Below, piece by piece: positions 35,095 to 43,265 of a DNA stretch of 44,889 nt (positions within the stretch are counted from its first letter, which is position 1; each line of letters begins with the position of its first letter). The translations under genes were made by a program, and so were the position numbers. The notes beneath the pieces are model-generated. The model worked only from the letters and a program-made list of their open reading frames with translations, was not told the origin of the DNA and did not search any database. Source of the DNA: Pseudomonadota bacterium (GTDB taxonomy: Bacteria > Pseudomonadota > Gammaproteobacteria > Acidiferrobacterales > Acidiferrobacteraceae); NCBI GenBank assembly GCA_021794595.1, contig JAJYQN010000123.1, forward strand, positions 1 through 44,889, in the 5' to 3' direction.

Positions 35095-35350
35095 AGTCAC
35101 CATCATCAATAAGCTTGGCATGCACGCGCGGGCCTCGGCTAAGCTCGTTAGCCTCGCCTCGTCCTTCGAGTCGGCCATCTCCGTCTCGCGCGATGGACGT
35201 AGCGTAAACGGCAAGAGCATCATGGGCATCATGATGCTGGCCGCCGGCAAGGGCGCGACTATCAAGATTTGCGCCGACGGCCCAGACGAGTTGAAGGCGA
35301 GCCAAGCCTTGTGCCAGCTCATACAGTGCCGCTTCGGCGAGGACGCCTGA
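35081..35350 (+). CDS. ptsH: Phosphocarrier protein HPr
   Basis: An 89-residue HPr. His15 (NKLGMHARASAKLV) receives phosphate from EI; Ser46 (VNGKSIMGIMML) is the HprK target. Both sites are intact, so both the phosphorelay and kinase control should work. In sequence style it resembles the NPr-like HPr of regulatory PTS systems. It starts inside the EIIA gene and its stop overlaps the ptsI start (TGATG). Confidence 0.95.
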   Translation: MNCVEVTIINKLGMHARASAKLVSLASSFESAISVSRDGRSVNGKSIMGIMMLAAGKGATIKICADGPDELKASQALCQLIQCRFGEDA

Positions 35351-37104
35351 TGCTGGCCCTCCACGGCAAAGGCGTCAGCAGCGGGATCGCGATTGGCCGC
35401 GCATACGTGCTAAAGCGCGAACGCGTCAAAGTTCCGGAGTACGTCGTACCTACCCATGACATCGATCAGGAAATCCAGCGCTTTTTGGCGGCTATCGAAG
35501 GGGCCCGCAAAGAGCTGAGCGAGATCCGCGACCACATCCCGGCCGAGGCCCCGGTTGAGGTTGCGAGTTTCATCGATACCCACCTGCTCATTCTGAGCGA
35601 CACCATGGTCTCGGAAGCACCCATTCGAGACATTCGCGAACATCAATGGAACGCGGAGTTTGCTCTGAAGACGCAAAGCGATCGGCTGATCGCGGTCTTC
35701 GAGCGCATGGAAGACAACTATCTGCGGAATAAAAAGATAGATGTGGCACAAGTCGTCGAACGGGTATTGCGCAACCTCCTAAACCCCGACGAGCGCGAAG
35801 ACGACCCGGTTCCGGCCGACCTCTTGGGGCGAATCGTGGTCGCAAACGACTTGGCCCCGGCTGATACCGTTGCCTTGAAGAGCAAGGGTATCGCGGCCTT
35901 CGTCACCAACTTAGGCGGTCCTATTTCCCACACCGCGATCCTGTCGCGCAGCCTCGGCATTCCTGCGATCGTCGCGGTCCACGGCGCAACCCGTTATATC
36001 GACAACGACGATCAGCTGATAGTGGACGGGAAACGCGGCATCCTGCTCGTCGGACCGGATGCCGTCGTGGTCGCCGAGTACGAGCGGCGCGCGCAAAAGA
36101 TCGCGCGACTACAGCGAGAGCTCGAGACCTTGCGGACTAGCGAGGCCATAAGCCGCAACGGCGTCCGGATACAACTCTTGGCGAATATCGAGCTCCCGGA
36201 GGACCTCAATGCGGTGCAGCAGGTTCTGGCGAGCGGTATCGGGCTCTATCGCACCGAATTCCTGTTCATGAATCGTCAGGGTCCGCCCGACGAGGAAGAA
36301 CAGTTCGAGGCCTATGCCAAGGTCGTTCGGGCCCTTCCCGGGCGCCCTGTCACGATCCGTACGCTCGACCTTGGCGCCGACAAACGAGTCGATATCGAAA
36401 CGCCGGTGACAACCGTCAACCCGGCGCTCGGACTGCGTGCAGTACGCCTCTGCTTGCAAGAAGTCGGTCTCTTTAAGCTGCAGTTGCGAGCCATTATCCG
36501 CGCCTCGGCCTTCGGACACGTGCGGCTTATGATCCCCATGCTGTCGAACGTGGATGAGATTTTTCGGGTCGTAGACCTTGTGCGTGAGGTCCAGAGCCAG
36601 CTCCGCGAGGAAGGCGTTGCCTTCGATAGCCAAATGCCGATTGGGGGCATGATCGAGGTGCCGGCGGCAGCCGTGGCGGCCGATCTGTTCGCCGCCCATC
36701 TCGACTTTTTATCGATCGGCACCAACGACCTTATTCAATACACGCTCGCGATCGACCGAGTCGACGATGCCGTGAATTATTTATACGATCCGCTACACCC
36801 TTCGGTCTTGCGGCTCATCGCCATGACCATAGAGGCGGGCCGTAAGCAAGGAATTCCGGTCGCCATGTGCGGGGAGATGGCGGGCGATACCCGCTATACG
36901 CGCTTGTTGTTGGGCTTGGGTCTGCGCGAATTCAGTATGCATCCGGCGGCGATGCTGGAGATCAAAAAAATCGTGCGCGAAAGCAACGTCTCAGATCTCG
37001 AGGTGCGGGCGACGGAGATTATGCGTTCCCGGGATTCGCGCAGCCTCCAACGGCTCGTGGAGGCCATGAACGGCGGAGCGGACTCCGGAAACGGCGAGAC
37101 CTAG
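35350..37104 (+). CDS. ptsI: PTS enzyme I (phosphoenolpyruvate-protein phosphotransferase)
   Basis: A 584-residue enzyme I without an N-terminal GAF domain, so it is of PtsI rather than PtsP type. The N-terminal phosphohistidine domain carries His194 in TNLGGPISHTAILSRS. The PEP-binding barrel includes LYRTEFLFMNR, TIRTLDLGADK, LSIGTNDLIQYT and catalytic Cys507 in AMCGEMAGD. ATG at 35350; a frame running back into ptsH is a shadow. No sugar-specific EIIB/C/D genes are in view, so the system is likely regulatory. Its stop shares CTAG with the convergent WYL gene. Confidence 0.95.
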   Translation: MLALHGKGVSSGIAIGRAYVLKRERVKVPEYVVPTHDIDQEIQRFLAAIEGARKELSEIRDHIPAEAPVEVASFIDTHLLILSDTMVSEAPIRDIREHQWNAEFALKTQSDRLIAVFERMEDNYLRNKKIDVAQVVERVLRNLLNPDEREDDPVPADLLGRIVVANDLAPADTVALKSKGIAAFVTNLGGPISHTAILSRSLGIPAIVAVHGATRYIDNDDQLIVDGKRGILLVGPDAVVVAEYERRAQKIARLQRELETLRTSEAISRNGVRIQLLANIELPEDLNAVQQVLASGIGLYRTEFLFMNRQGPPDEEEQFEAYAKVVRALPGRPVTIRTLDLGADKRVDIETPVTTVNPALGLRAVRLCLQEVGLFKLQLRAIIRASAFGHVRLMIPMLSNVDEIFRVVDLVREVQSQLREEGVAFDSQMPIGGMIEVPAAAVAADLFAAHLDFLSIGTNDLIQYTLAIDRVDDAVNYLYDPLHPSVLRLIAMTIEAGRKQGIPVAMCGEMAGDTRYTRLLLGLGLREFSMHPAAMLEIKKIVRESNVSDLEVRATEIMRSRDSRSLQRLVEAMNGGADSGNGET

Positions 37105-37514
37105 CGCGAGTGGCGCCGCACTTTCTGGGGCAAGAACGGCCCGACCGGATCGGAGTGGGCGATCGCCGTTCGCACAAAGGATTCTTCAGCCTCCGACACA
37201 AGGCAGATGAGGCCGGTGCGGTAGCGTATCCGCGTCGGACTAAAGCCCTCCGAGCGCCGCGGAACGAAGGTCTTGCGAAGTAAGGCGACGGCATTGATTT
37301 TGCGCAGACGGAACGGACGCCAAAACGGCGGGGCTCGATCGGCCGAGGAATAGCCCCCCACCTGGTAGCAGTCCACGATGATCTCCCCGATCTCATTCTC
37401 GTAGATGGCATGCGGCTCGACGACCCGGGCTTGGGTCTGGTCACGGTAGCGCAAGGCGCAGCAACGGCGCGCCTTTATGGCCTCGCTGAGCGTGCCTAAA
37501 ACCTCGTCTGTCAT
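37101..37514 (-). CDS. Stand-alone WYL-domain protein
   Basis: A 137-residue protein made almost only of a WYL-like domain: RRCCALRYRDQTQARVVEPHAIYENEIGEIIVDCYQ (17-52) followed by RPFRLRKINAVALL. WYL domains usually sit C-terminal to a winged helix in ligand- or nucleic-acid-sensing regulators of stress and defence; no helix-turn-helix is present here. ATG at 37514 with GAGGGAAG 7 nt upstream. The stop overlaps the ptsI stop by 4 nt (CTAG). An upstream TATAAT (minus strand, 37616-37611) may be its -10 element; no -35 is clear. Confidence 0.75.
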   Translation of the reverse strand: MTDEVLGTLSEAIKARRCCALRYRDQTQARVVEPHAIYENEIGEIIVDCYQVGGYSSADRAPPFWRPFRLRKINAVALLRKTFVPRRSEGFSPTRIRYRTGLICLVSEAEESFVRTAIAHSDPVGPFLPQKVRRHSR

Positions 37515-37651
37515 AATCCACTTCCCTCGCTTTTACGCACTATCGCCTGAAAACCGGGCTCAGGCAATGCCACCCGGCGAGCCGACGATCGGTGCGGGCT
37601 CTTAGCCCTAATTATAGTCGTTTACAGGCAACAATGGGGCCGGTGACAGAT

Positions 37652-37681
37652 AGCCCCTGTCGCTTAAAGGCGACAGGGGCT
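37652..37681. terminator. Perfect 12-bp hairpin between lpd-like and WYL genes
   Basis: AGCCCCTGTCGC (37652-37663) pairs fully with GCGACAGGGGCT (37670-37681) over a 6-nt loop. It lies 51 nt beyond the stop of the lpd-like gene (minus strand, ends 37733) and upstream of the WYL gene's -10. There is no U-tract on either strand, so it may be a Rho-independent-like stop of low efficiency, a 3' stabiliser or a protein site. The remainder of 37515-37732 holds no gene. Confidence 0.5.
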
Positions 37682-37732
37682 GAAGGCCGCCCAGAGCGAC
37701 AAGGGACACTGGTTCTCGGATAGGGGCGTGGT

Positions 37733-39142
37733 CTATGGGTCCGGACTTAAGGGGTCGGGCCCAAAGACATACTCACCCAGCTTCCATTTAGCGGCTAGGG
37801 TCTCCACCGCATTTTGAAACTCCTCACTCCGGGAGGGGTGGTTAAATGCCGTACTTGCGATATGGCGCAAGGCCCCGCGCCGAGGCGCCGAGGCGAGTAG
37901 ATGAATCAGCTCCCCGGCCTCCGATCCCACCACCTCGCCGCCCAAAAGCTCGCCACTATCGAGATCCGCGACAAGCCGCACATACCCCTCGGGCTCTCCT
38001 TGGCCCAGCGCCCGCGGCGAGGTCTCAAAGGCCGAAAAGCCGACAGCCGGCTCCCGACCTTGGTCTTCCACCTGTTCTTCGGTCAAACCCACGCGCGCCA
38101 ACTCCACAGCGCTATAGATGGCCTCGGGCACTCGGATAAGCTCGCGCTGGCGGCTCGCGGGCGCCAGAATATTGTCCACGACCACGCCCGCTTCATAGAG
38201 TGCACGATTGGCGGTCATGGATCCTGCCACGCAGTCCCCCAAGGCATACACGCCCAAGGCCTCGGTCTTGAGCGTCGAGTCGACAATAATAAAGCCCTTA
38301 TCATCGCACCGGGCGCCAATGGTATCGAGCCCGAGGCCCTGGGTCGTGGGCCGCCGACCAGTCGCCAAAAGGACCCAGTCGGCCTCCTCCGTCGGGTGGC
38401 CATCGATCTCGACACGGACCCCGGCTGCGGCAACGGACAGGCCTTTTAGTCTCGCCACCAAGGGTGTTATACCGACCTCGGCCAAGCCCTTGCGCAACAA
38501 GCTCATGGCCGGCGGACTGAAATCTGGGCGCGCGAAGGGGTCGCGGCGCGTCAGCCAGCGCACCTCGCACCCAAGTAGACTTAGGATGTAGGAAAACTCA
38601 AGGCCCACTATCCCGCCCCCGACAATGAAGACCCGCTTTCCGGAGGGAACGGGTTCATCAAACAAGAGATCGCTATGGATGACTCGGCCCGGGACGATCG
38701 CAAGGCCCGCGGGAACAATGGGTTCCGAGCCGGTGGCGATAATGACCGCCTTTGCGGTCACCGATTCCCCCAAGGGCTCGACACGGACCGTGCGGGCGGC
38801 CGTGAACGTGGCCTGTCCCGCCAAGGCGCGCACGCCCAAGCGCTTTAGGTAGGACTGGTAGCTCTCGCGAACGGTGTTGACGACCTCGTGCTGGTGGCGC
38901 CAGGCTTGTGCCAGATTCGCCACGAGGGTCCCGGCAATCCCCCGGTCCTCCAGGCGGCCCGCCTGGGCGAGCAAACGCGCACTGTGGTACCAGTCCTTCT
39001 TCGGCACGCACCCACGATTAAGGCAGCAGCCTCCCCATGTTGCCCTTTCGACGATCACGGTCTCGCGGCCCTGAAGGGCCGCCAATACCGCGGCGCGATA
39101 GCCTCCGGGGCCTGAGCCGATGACCAATACGTCACATTCCAT
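37733..39142 (-). CDS. Dihydrolipoamide dehydrogenase-like flavoprotein disulfide reductase
   Basis: A 469-residue class I pyridine-nucleotide-disulfide oxidoreductase. FAD motif VIGSGPGGY (8-15), redox pair Cys40/Cys45 (GGCCLNRGCVPKK), NAD motif FIVGGGIVGLEFS, second FAD motif YALGDCVAG and the dimerisation-domain base His435-Glu440 (NHPSRSEE) are all present. The redox segment differs from typical Lpd (GGTCLN.GCIPSK): Cys39 adds a third cysteine and Lys replaces the usual Ser. No 2-oxo-acid dehydrogenase E1/E2 genes are near, so the substrate may not be lipoyl-E2. ATG at 39142 with a GGGGAGGA site. Confidence 0.85.
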   Translation of the reverse strand: MECDVLVIGSGPGGYRAAVLAALQGRETVIVERATWGGCCLNRGCVPKKDWYHSARLLAQAGRLEDRGIAGTLVANLAQAWRHQHEVVNTVRESYQSYLKRLGVRALAGQATFTAARTVRVEPLGESVTAKAVIIATGSEPIVPAGLAIVPGRVIHSDLLFDEPVPSGKRVFIVGGGIVGLEFSYILSLLGCEVRWLTRRDPFARPDFSPPAMSLLRKGLAEVGITPLVARLKGLSVAAAGVRVEIDGHPTEEADWVLLATGRRPTTQGLGLDTIGARCDDKGFIIVDSTLKTEALGVYALGDCVAGSMTANRALYEAGVVVDNILAPASRQRELIRVPEAIYSAVELARVGLTEEQVEDQGREPAVGFSAFETSPRALGQGEPEGYVRLVADLDSGELLGGEVVGSEAGELIHLLASAPRRGALRHIASTAFNHPSRSEEFQNAVETLAAKWKLGEYVFGPDPLSPDP

Positions 39143-39161
39143 AAATCCTCCCCTGCTCGTC

Positions 39162-39191
39162 TTGTCCTGATCCTGGCGACTTTGGCATTAT
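39162..39191 (+). promoter_or_regulatory. Putative promoter giving a leaderless mRNA for the gene at 39198
   Basis: TTGTCC (39162-39167, 4 of 6) and CATTAT (39186-39191, 4 of 6) at 18-bp spacing. The expected start, 7 nt after the -10, coincides with the A of the ATG at 39198. No ribosome-binding sequence precedes that ATG. Confidence 0.4.
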
Positions 39192-39197
39192 CAGCCC

Positions 39198-39659
39198 ATG
39201 ATTTCCGTCTTGCGCGCGCTCGCGGCCCGCCGCGACCAAAAAACCCTGCGGCAGTTCTTCACTCGCTATGCGGGCCGCACGCTCATCATCCACAAAGGAC
39301 TGACGATGGATTGGCTCGAGGAACTCCTGAAACTCGGGGGCGCTGCGGGTCACTTCCGTATCGATGCGCGCCAAGCAGCGGACCGCAAAAGCCCGGTCTT
39401 GTGGATCACGCACCGTTTTATCCTCCCGCTTGAACTGCCTTTACCGCTCCTTTGCGATATCGGCAAAGACTGCATAGCGGTCCGCCATCTGCGGTCTCAG
39501 GGGCGACTGGGCCATCCCGCCGACATCGGCTGGATCTTGGACGACATGCGCCAGAAATCACGCCGCCATGCGCTGCTCACGAAGACCGGGGGGAGGCTCA
39601 TAACACGGCGTGAACTCCCGCCCGACGACAACGCCTTCGAATGGGACTTCGGCGACTAG
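39198..39659 (+). CDS. Unrecognised 153-residue protein
   Basis: I recognise no family. It is a soluble, basic protein with no signal or membrane helix. The N-terminus is Arg-rich (RALAARRDQKTLRQFF), the middle contains WITHRFILPLELPLPLLCDIG, and the end is acidic (ELPPDDNAFEWDFGD). It is divergent from the lpd-like gene, and its stop shares the CTAG tetranucleotide with the stop of pmbA on the other strand. The coding call rests on length, on exact end-to-end fit with its neighbours and on the promoter-like sequence at its start. Confidence 0.55.
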   Translation: MISVLRALAARRDQKTLRQFFTRYAGRTLIIHKGLTMDWLEELLKLGGAAGHFRIDARQAADRKSPVLWITHRFILPLELPLPLLCDIGKDCIAVRHLRSQGRLGHPADIGWILDDMRQKSRRHALLTKTGGRLITRRELPPDDNAFEWDFGD

Positions 39660-41002
39660 CTGCCGGCCACGGTCATCCGATCTATCAGCCAAGACCCGGT
39701 ACAGATATTGTGGCGCCGATCGACGTCCCGACCGACCGCCACGAGCCCTCGATACATATCCCGAAGATTCGAGGCGATAGTGATCTCCTCGACCGGATAG
39801 GCGAGCTCTCCGCCCTCCACCCAGAATCCAGCCGCGCCCCGCGAGTAGTCGCCGGTCACGCTGTTGATACCAAAACCAATGAGTTCCGTCACCAAAAGCC
39901 CGCGCCCCATCTGCCGCAAAAGCCCCGTAAGGTCCTCGGAGCCGGGCTTGATCATGAGGTTATGAACACCGCCGGCGTTGCCCGTCGTGACGAGCTTAAG
40001 CTTGCGAGCCGAGTAACTGTCGAGACAGTAACGACGCAAAACGCCATCGGTCACAAGATCGCTATAACGCGTCGCCACGCCCTCGTTATCGAAAGGCGAA
40101 CTGCCGATCCCCTTTAGCCTATGCGGATCTTCGTAGAGGTGGACGGTCTCCGGGAAAAGCTGGGTCCCAACGCTGTCGACTAAAAACGAGGATCGCCGAT
40201 AGAGGTTAGGCCCAGTGATGGCCGACACGAGATGCGACAACAGACTGCGAGCGACAGGGGCCTCGTAAAGAACCGGCACCTGGCAGGTCTTGATTTGGCG
40301 AGACCCCAGCCGGCGCGCGGCGCGGCGCGCGGCTTCGCGACCCACCGATTCCGGATCAGGGAGGTCGCGGGCATCGCGGGTCGAGGCGTAGTCATAATCA
40401 CGCTGCATGCGGCCTTGGTCGTCTTCCCCCAACACCGCGCAACTGAACCCATGACGACTGGAACGCACCGTACCCATGAAGCCCGCGCTAGTCGCGTAGA
40501 GATCGACGCCTTCGTGAGTCGTCACCGTGGCCCCTTCGGAATTTTGAATGCGCGGATCGGTGGCGAACGCCGCGCTTTCGCATCTTAGGGCAAGACCGAT
40601 AGCGTCATCGACAGTCAAATCCCAGGGATGATGAAGATCAAGATCCGGGATCGACTTTGCAAGATCGGCAGGATCAGCTAAGCCATTGAAGGGGTCCTCG
40701 GCCGTGTACCGGGCGATGGCACAGGCCCCGCGCACCGCTTCCGATAAGGCCTCTGGGCGAAAATCGGAGGTGCTGGCCGAACCGCTGCGAGCGCCGAAAT
40801 ACACGGTGATAGAAAGGCTCTTGTCGCGGTGGTGCTCCACGGTTTCGACCTCCCCGCGGCGAACCGTGACCGACAAACCCTTCCCGAGACCGCTATTGAC
40901 CTCGGCGGCCGTCGCACCCTGACGTTGAGCGAGATCCAAGGCCTGGGCGGCAAGATCCTCAAGCGACGGCGTCCCTTTGGTGTCTACACTGATCGCGCCC
41001 AC
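39656..41002 (-). CDS. pmbA: Metalloprotease-related protein PmbA/TldE
   Basis: A 448-residue TldE/PmbA protein, the non-catalytic partner of TldD in a heterodimeric zinc protease. E. coli TldD/E matures microcin B17 and degrades the CcdA antitoxin. Family features are LAQRQGATAAEVNSG, SVTVRRGEVETVEHHRDKSL, the late segment GNAGGVHNLMIKPG and TELIGFGINSVTGDYSRGAAGFWVE. No HExxxH is present, as expected for this subunit. The start is GTG at 41002, overlapping the tldD stop by one base (TAGTG). Confidence 0.95.
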   Translation of the reverse strand: MGAISVDTKGTPSLEDLAAQALDLAQRQGATAAEVNSGLGKGLSVTVRRGEVETVEHHRDKSLSITVYFGARSGSASTSDFRPEALSEAVRGACAIARYTAEDPFNGLADPADLAKSIPDLDLHHPWDLTVDDAIGLALRCESAAFATDPRIQNSEGATVTTHEGVDLYATSAGFMGTVRSSRHGFSCAVLGEDDQGRMQRDYDYASTRDARDLPDPESVGREAARRAARRLGSRQIKTCQVPVLYEAPVARSLLSHLVSAITGPNLYRRSSFLVDSVGTQLFPETVHLYEDPHRLKGIGSSPFDNEGVATRYSDLVTDGVLRRYCLDSYSARKLKLVTTGNAGGVHNLMIKPGSEDLTGLLRQMGRGLLVTELIGFGINSVTGDYSRGAAGFWVEGGELAYPVEEITIASNLRDMYRGLVAVGRDVDRRHNICTGSWLIDRMTVAGS

Positions 41003-42465
41003 TATTCCTCCGTACCGCCGACAGTGAGGCCATCGATGCGCAAGGTGGGCTGGCCTACGCCCACTGGCACGCTCTGGCCGTCTTTACCACAGGTCCCGAC
41101 CCCGGAATCCAAGGCCAGATCGTTACCCACCATGCTCACGCGCGTCAACACCTCGGGTCCACTACCAATAAGGGTGGCCCCACGCACCGGTCGGCCTATG
41201 CGGCCGTTCTCGATGAGATAGGCCTCGCTCGCCGAAAACACGAACTTGCCGGACGTGATATCAACTTGTCCACCGCCGAAATTCACGGCATAGAGGCCCT
41301 TTTTTACCGAGCCAATAATCTCTTCGGGCGGCGTCTCCCCGGCCAGCATATAGGTATTGGTCATGCGCGGCATCGGCAGGTGCGCGTAGGATTCGCGGCG
41401 GCCGTTGCCGGTCGGCGCCATCCCCATAAGCCGCGCGTTCATGCGATCCTGCAGATAACCCTTCAAGATACCGCGCTCGATCAGGACGGTATTTTGAGTG
41501 GGCGTGCCCTCGTCATCCACGTTCAAAGATCCCCGTCGGCCCGGGAGGGTCCCATCATCGACCACCGTGCAAGCGGCGGACGCAATCTTCTCCCCCAACC
41601 GCCCCGCGAACGCCGACGTCCCCTTGCGGTTAAAGTCACCCTCGAGGCCGTGGCCAATCGCCTCATGAAGCAAGATGCCAGGCCACCCCGGGCCTAGCAC
41701 CACCTGCATCGTCCCAGCCGGCGCGGGCGCCGCTTCCAAATTCACAAGAGCTTGGCGCACGGCCTCGCGCGCATATCCCAAGGCCCGCTCTTCAGTCAGG
41801 AAATAGCCGTAATCCGTTCGTCCGCCGCCACCCGAAGACCCGTGCTCGCGCCGACCGTCTTGTTCTACGATCACAGAGACGTTGAGACGCACAAGGGGGC
41901 GGATATCCGCCGCCATGACCCCATCGCTGCGCATCACAAGGACAGTCTCCTGGGAGCCACCTAAACTCGCCATGACCTGCTTTACGCGGGGATCCTGCCG
42001 CCGCGCCTCCTGCTCGACCTTCTCAAGGAGCGCCACCTTAGCGGTATCCTCGAGGCTCGAGAGCGGATCGCAGGGCGCATATAGAGCCAGGCTGTGCCCG
42101 CTATGGACCGCGATCGCCTGTGGCTTCTCTTGCCCGCCACGGGCTATGGCGCGCGCCGCCTGGGCGGCATCCAACAAGGCTGGCATGATGATCTCGTCTG
42201 AGTAGGCAAACCCGGTCTTTTCGCCGGCGATCGCCCGCACGCCTACGCCCTGCTCGATATGGCGACTGCCGGACTTCACTTGGCCCTCCTCCAAGGACCA
42301 GGATTCCTGGCGACTATACTGAAAGTATAAATCCGCATAATCGAGCTTACTGCTCAGTATGCGACCCATGACCTGTTCGAGCTCGCCCGCCCCTATGCCA
42401 GCTGGCGTCAACAGGAATTCCTGGGCCTTCTCGAGATTCTGCGCATGCGAGATATCGGTTGCCAT
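41002..42465 (-). CDS. tldD: Metalloprotease TldD
   Basis: A 487-residue catalytic subunit of TldD/E. The zinc motif HEAIGH (267-272, in [13 protein letters not shown]) is intact; other family blocks are [39 protein letters not shown] and [16 protein letters not shown]. The start ATG overlaps the nit stop (TAATG). With pmbA next in the same operon, the active heterodimer can be formed. No microcin precursor gene is in the window, so the natural substrate is unknown. Confidence 0.97.
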   Translation of the reverse strand: MATDISHAQNLEKAQEFLLTPAGIGAGELEQVMGRILSSKLDYADLYFQYSRQESWSLEEGQVKSGSRHIEQGVGVRAIAGEKTGFAYSDEIIMPALLDAAQAARAIARGGQEKPQAIAVHSGHSLALYAPCDPLSSLEDTAKVALLEKVEQEARRQDPRVKQVMASLGGSQETVLVMRSDGVMAADIRPLVRLNVSVIVEQDGRREHGSSGGGGRTDYGYFLTEERALGYAREAVRQALVNLEAAPAPAGTMQVVLGPGWPGILLHEAIGHGLEGDFNRKGTSAFAGRLGEKIASAACTVVDDGTLPGRRGSLNVDDEGTPTQNTVLIERGILKGYLQDRMNARLMGMAPTGNGRRESYAHLPMPRMTNTYMLAGETPPEEIIGSVKKGLYAVNFGGGQVDITSGKFVFSASEAYLIENGRIGRPVRGATLIGSGPEVLTRVSMVGNDLALDSGVGTCGKDGQSVPVGVGQPTLRIDGLTVGGTEE

Positions 42466-43265
42466 TACAGTCTCCGGTGCTTGATGCTGGGAAGGCGGCG
42501 CCGCACCGCATCCAGTCGTTCATGTTCATAGCGCGCAAGGACCACTCCGGTCCCTTCGGGCTGACAGTTGAGGATCACGCCCCAGGGATCCACTATCAAG
42601 CTATGGCCATATGTTGCGCGGCCGTTGTCGTGACGACCAGCCTGGGCCGCGGCCACCACATAACAACTATTCTCGATCGCCCGGGCCCGCAGCAACACCT
42701 CCCAGTGCGCCTCGCCCGTTGGCACCGTAAACGCCGCCGGTAGGTTTATGATCTCGGCTCCTTGGGCGAGAAGGATGCGAAATAGCTCGGGGAAACGGAG
42801 GTCGTAGCACACGGCGAGCCCCAGCTTGCCATAAGGTGTCGCCACAACGACCGGGGTATGGCCCGACTCGAAGCTGTCGGATTCGGCATACCGCTCCCCG
42901 GCCCCGAGATCGACGTCGAATAGGTGGATCTTATCATATCGCGCGACTTGTTCGCCGCGACTATCGTACACAAGGCAGGCGGCCCGAACCTTGTCCGGCG
43001 AGCCACAACGCATAGGGATAGTACCGGCCACGACCCACAAGCCGAGCTCCCGACACAAGCGGCTCAGGCCCTCCTGGATCGGTCCTCTACGCTCGTCTTC
43101 GGCATAGCGGAGCCGATCAGCCGGTGTGCGCGCCATCAGTGCGAAATTCTCGGGAAGCACCGCAAGCTGACACCCCGCTTCGCGGGCCTCGCGCAGCAGG
43201 CGGCCGGCAACCGCCAGGTTCGCCTCCACATCCACCCCTGAGCACATCTGAATAGCGCCTATCAA
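42465..43265 (-). CDS. Nitrilase-superfamily amidase (Nit1-like)
   Basis: A 266-residue carbon-nitrogen hydrolase. The catalytic triad is Glu39 (AVLPENFAL), Lys112 ([11 protein letters not shown]) and Cys153 ([11 protein letters not shown]). The KIHLFDVD and CYDLRFPE motifs are those of the Nit1/NitA branch, whose known reaction is hydrolysis of deaminated glutathione, a metabolite repair step. The same gene sits beside tldD in other gammaproteobacteria. ATGA overlap with the upstream yhdP gene. Confidence 0.9.
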   Translation of the reverse strand: MIGAIQMCSGVDVEANLAVAGRLLREAREAGCQLAVLPENFALMARTPADRLRYAEDERRGPIQEGLSRLCRELGLWVVAGTIPMRCGSPDKVRAACLVYDSRGEQVARYDKIHLFDVDLGAGERYAESDSFESGHTPVVVATPYGKLGLAVCYDLRFPELFRILLAQGAEIINLPAAFTVPTGEAHWEVLLRARAIENSCYVVAAAQAGRHDNGRATYGHSLIVDPWGVILNCQPEGTGVVLARYEHERLDAVRRRLPSIKHRRL

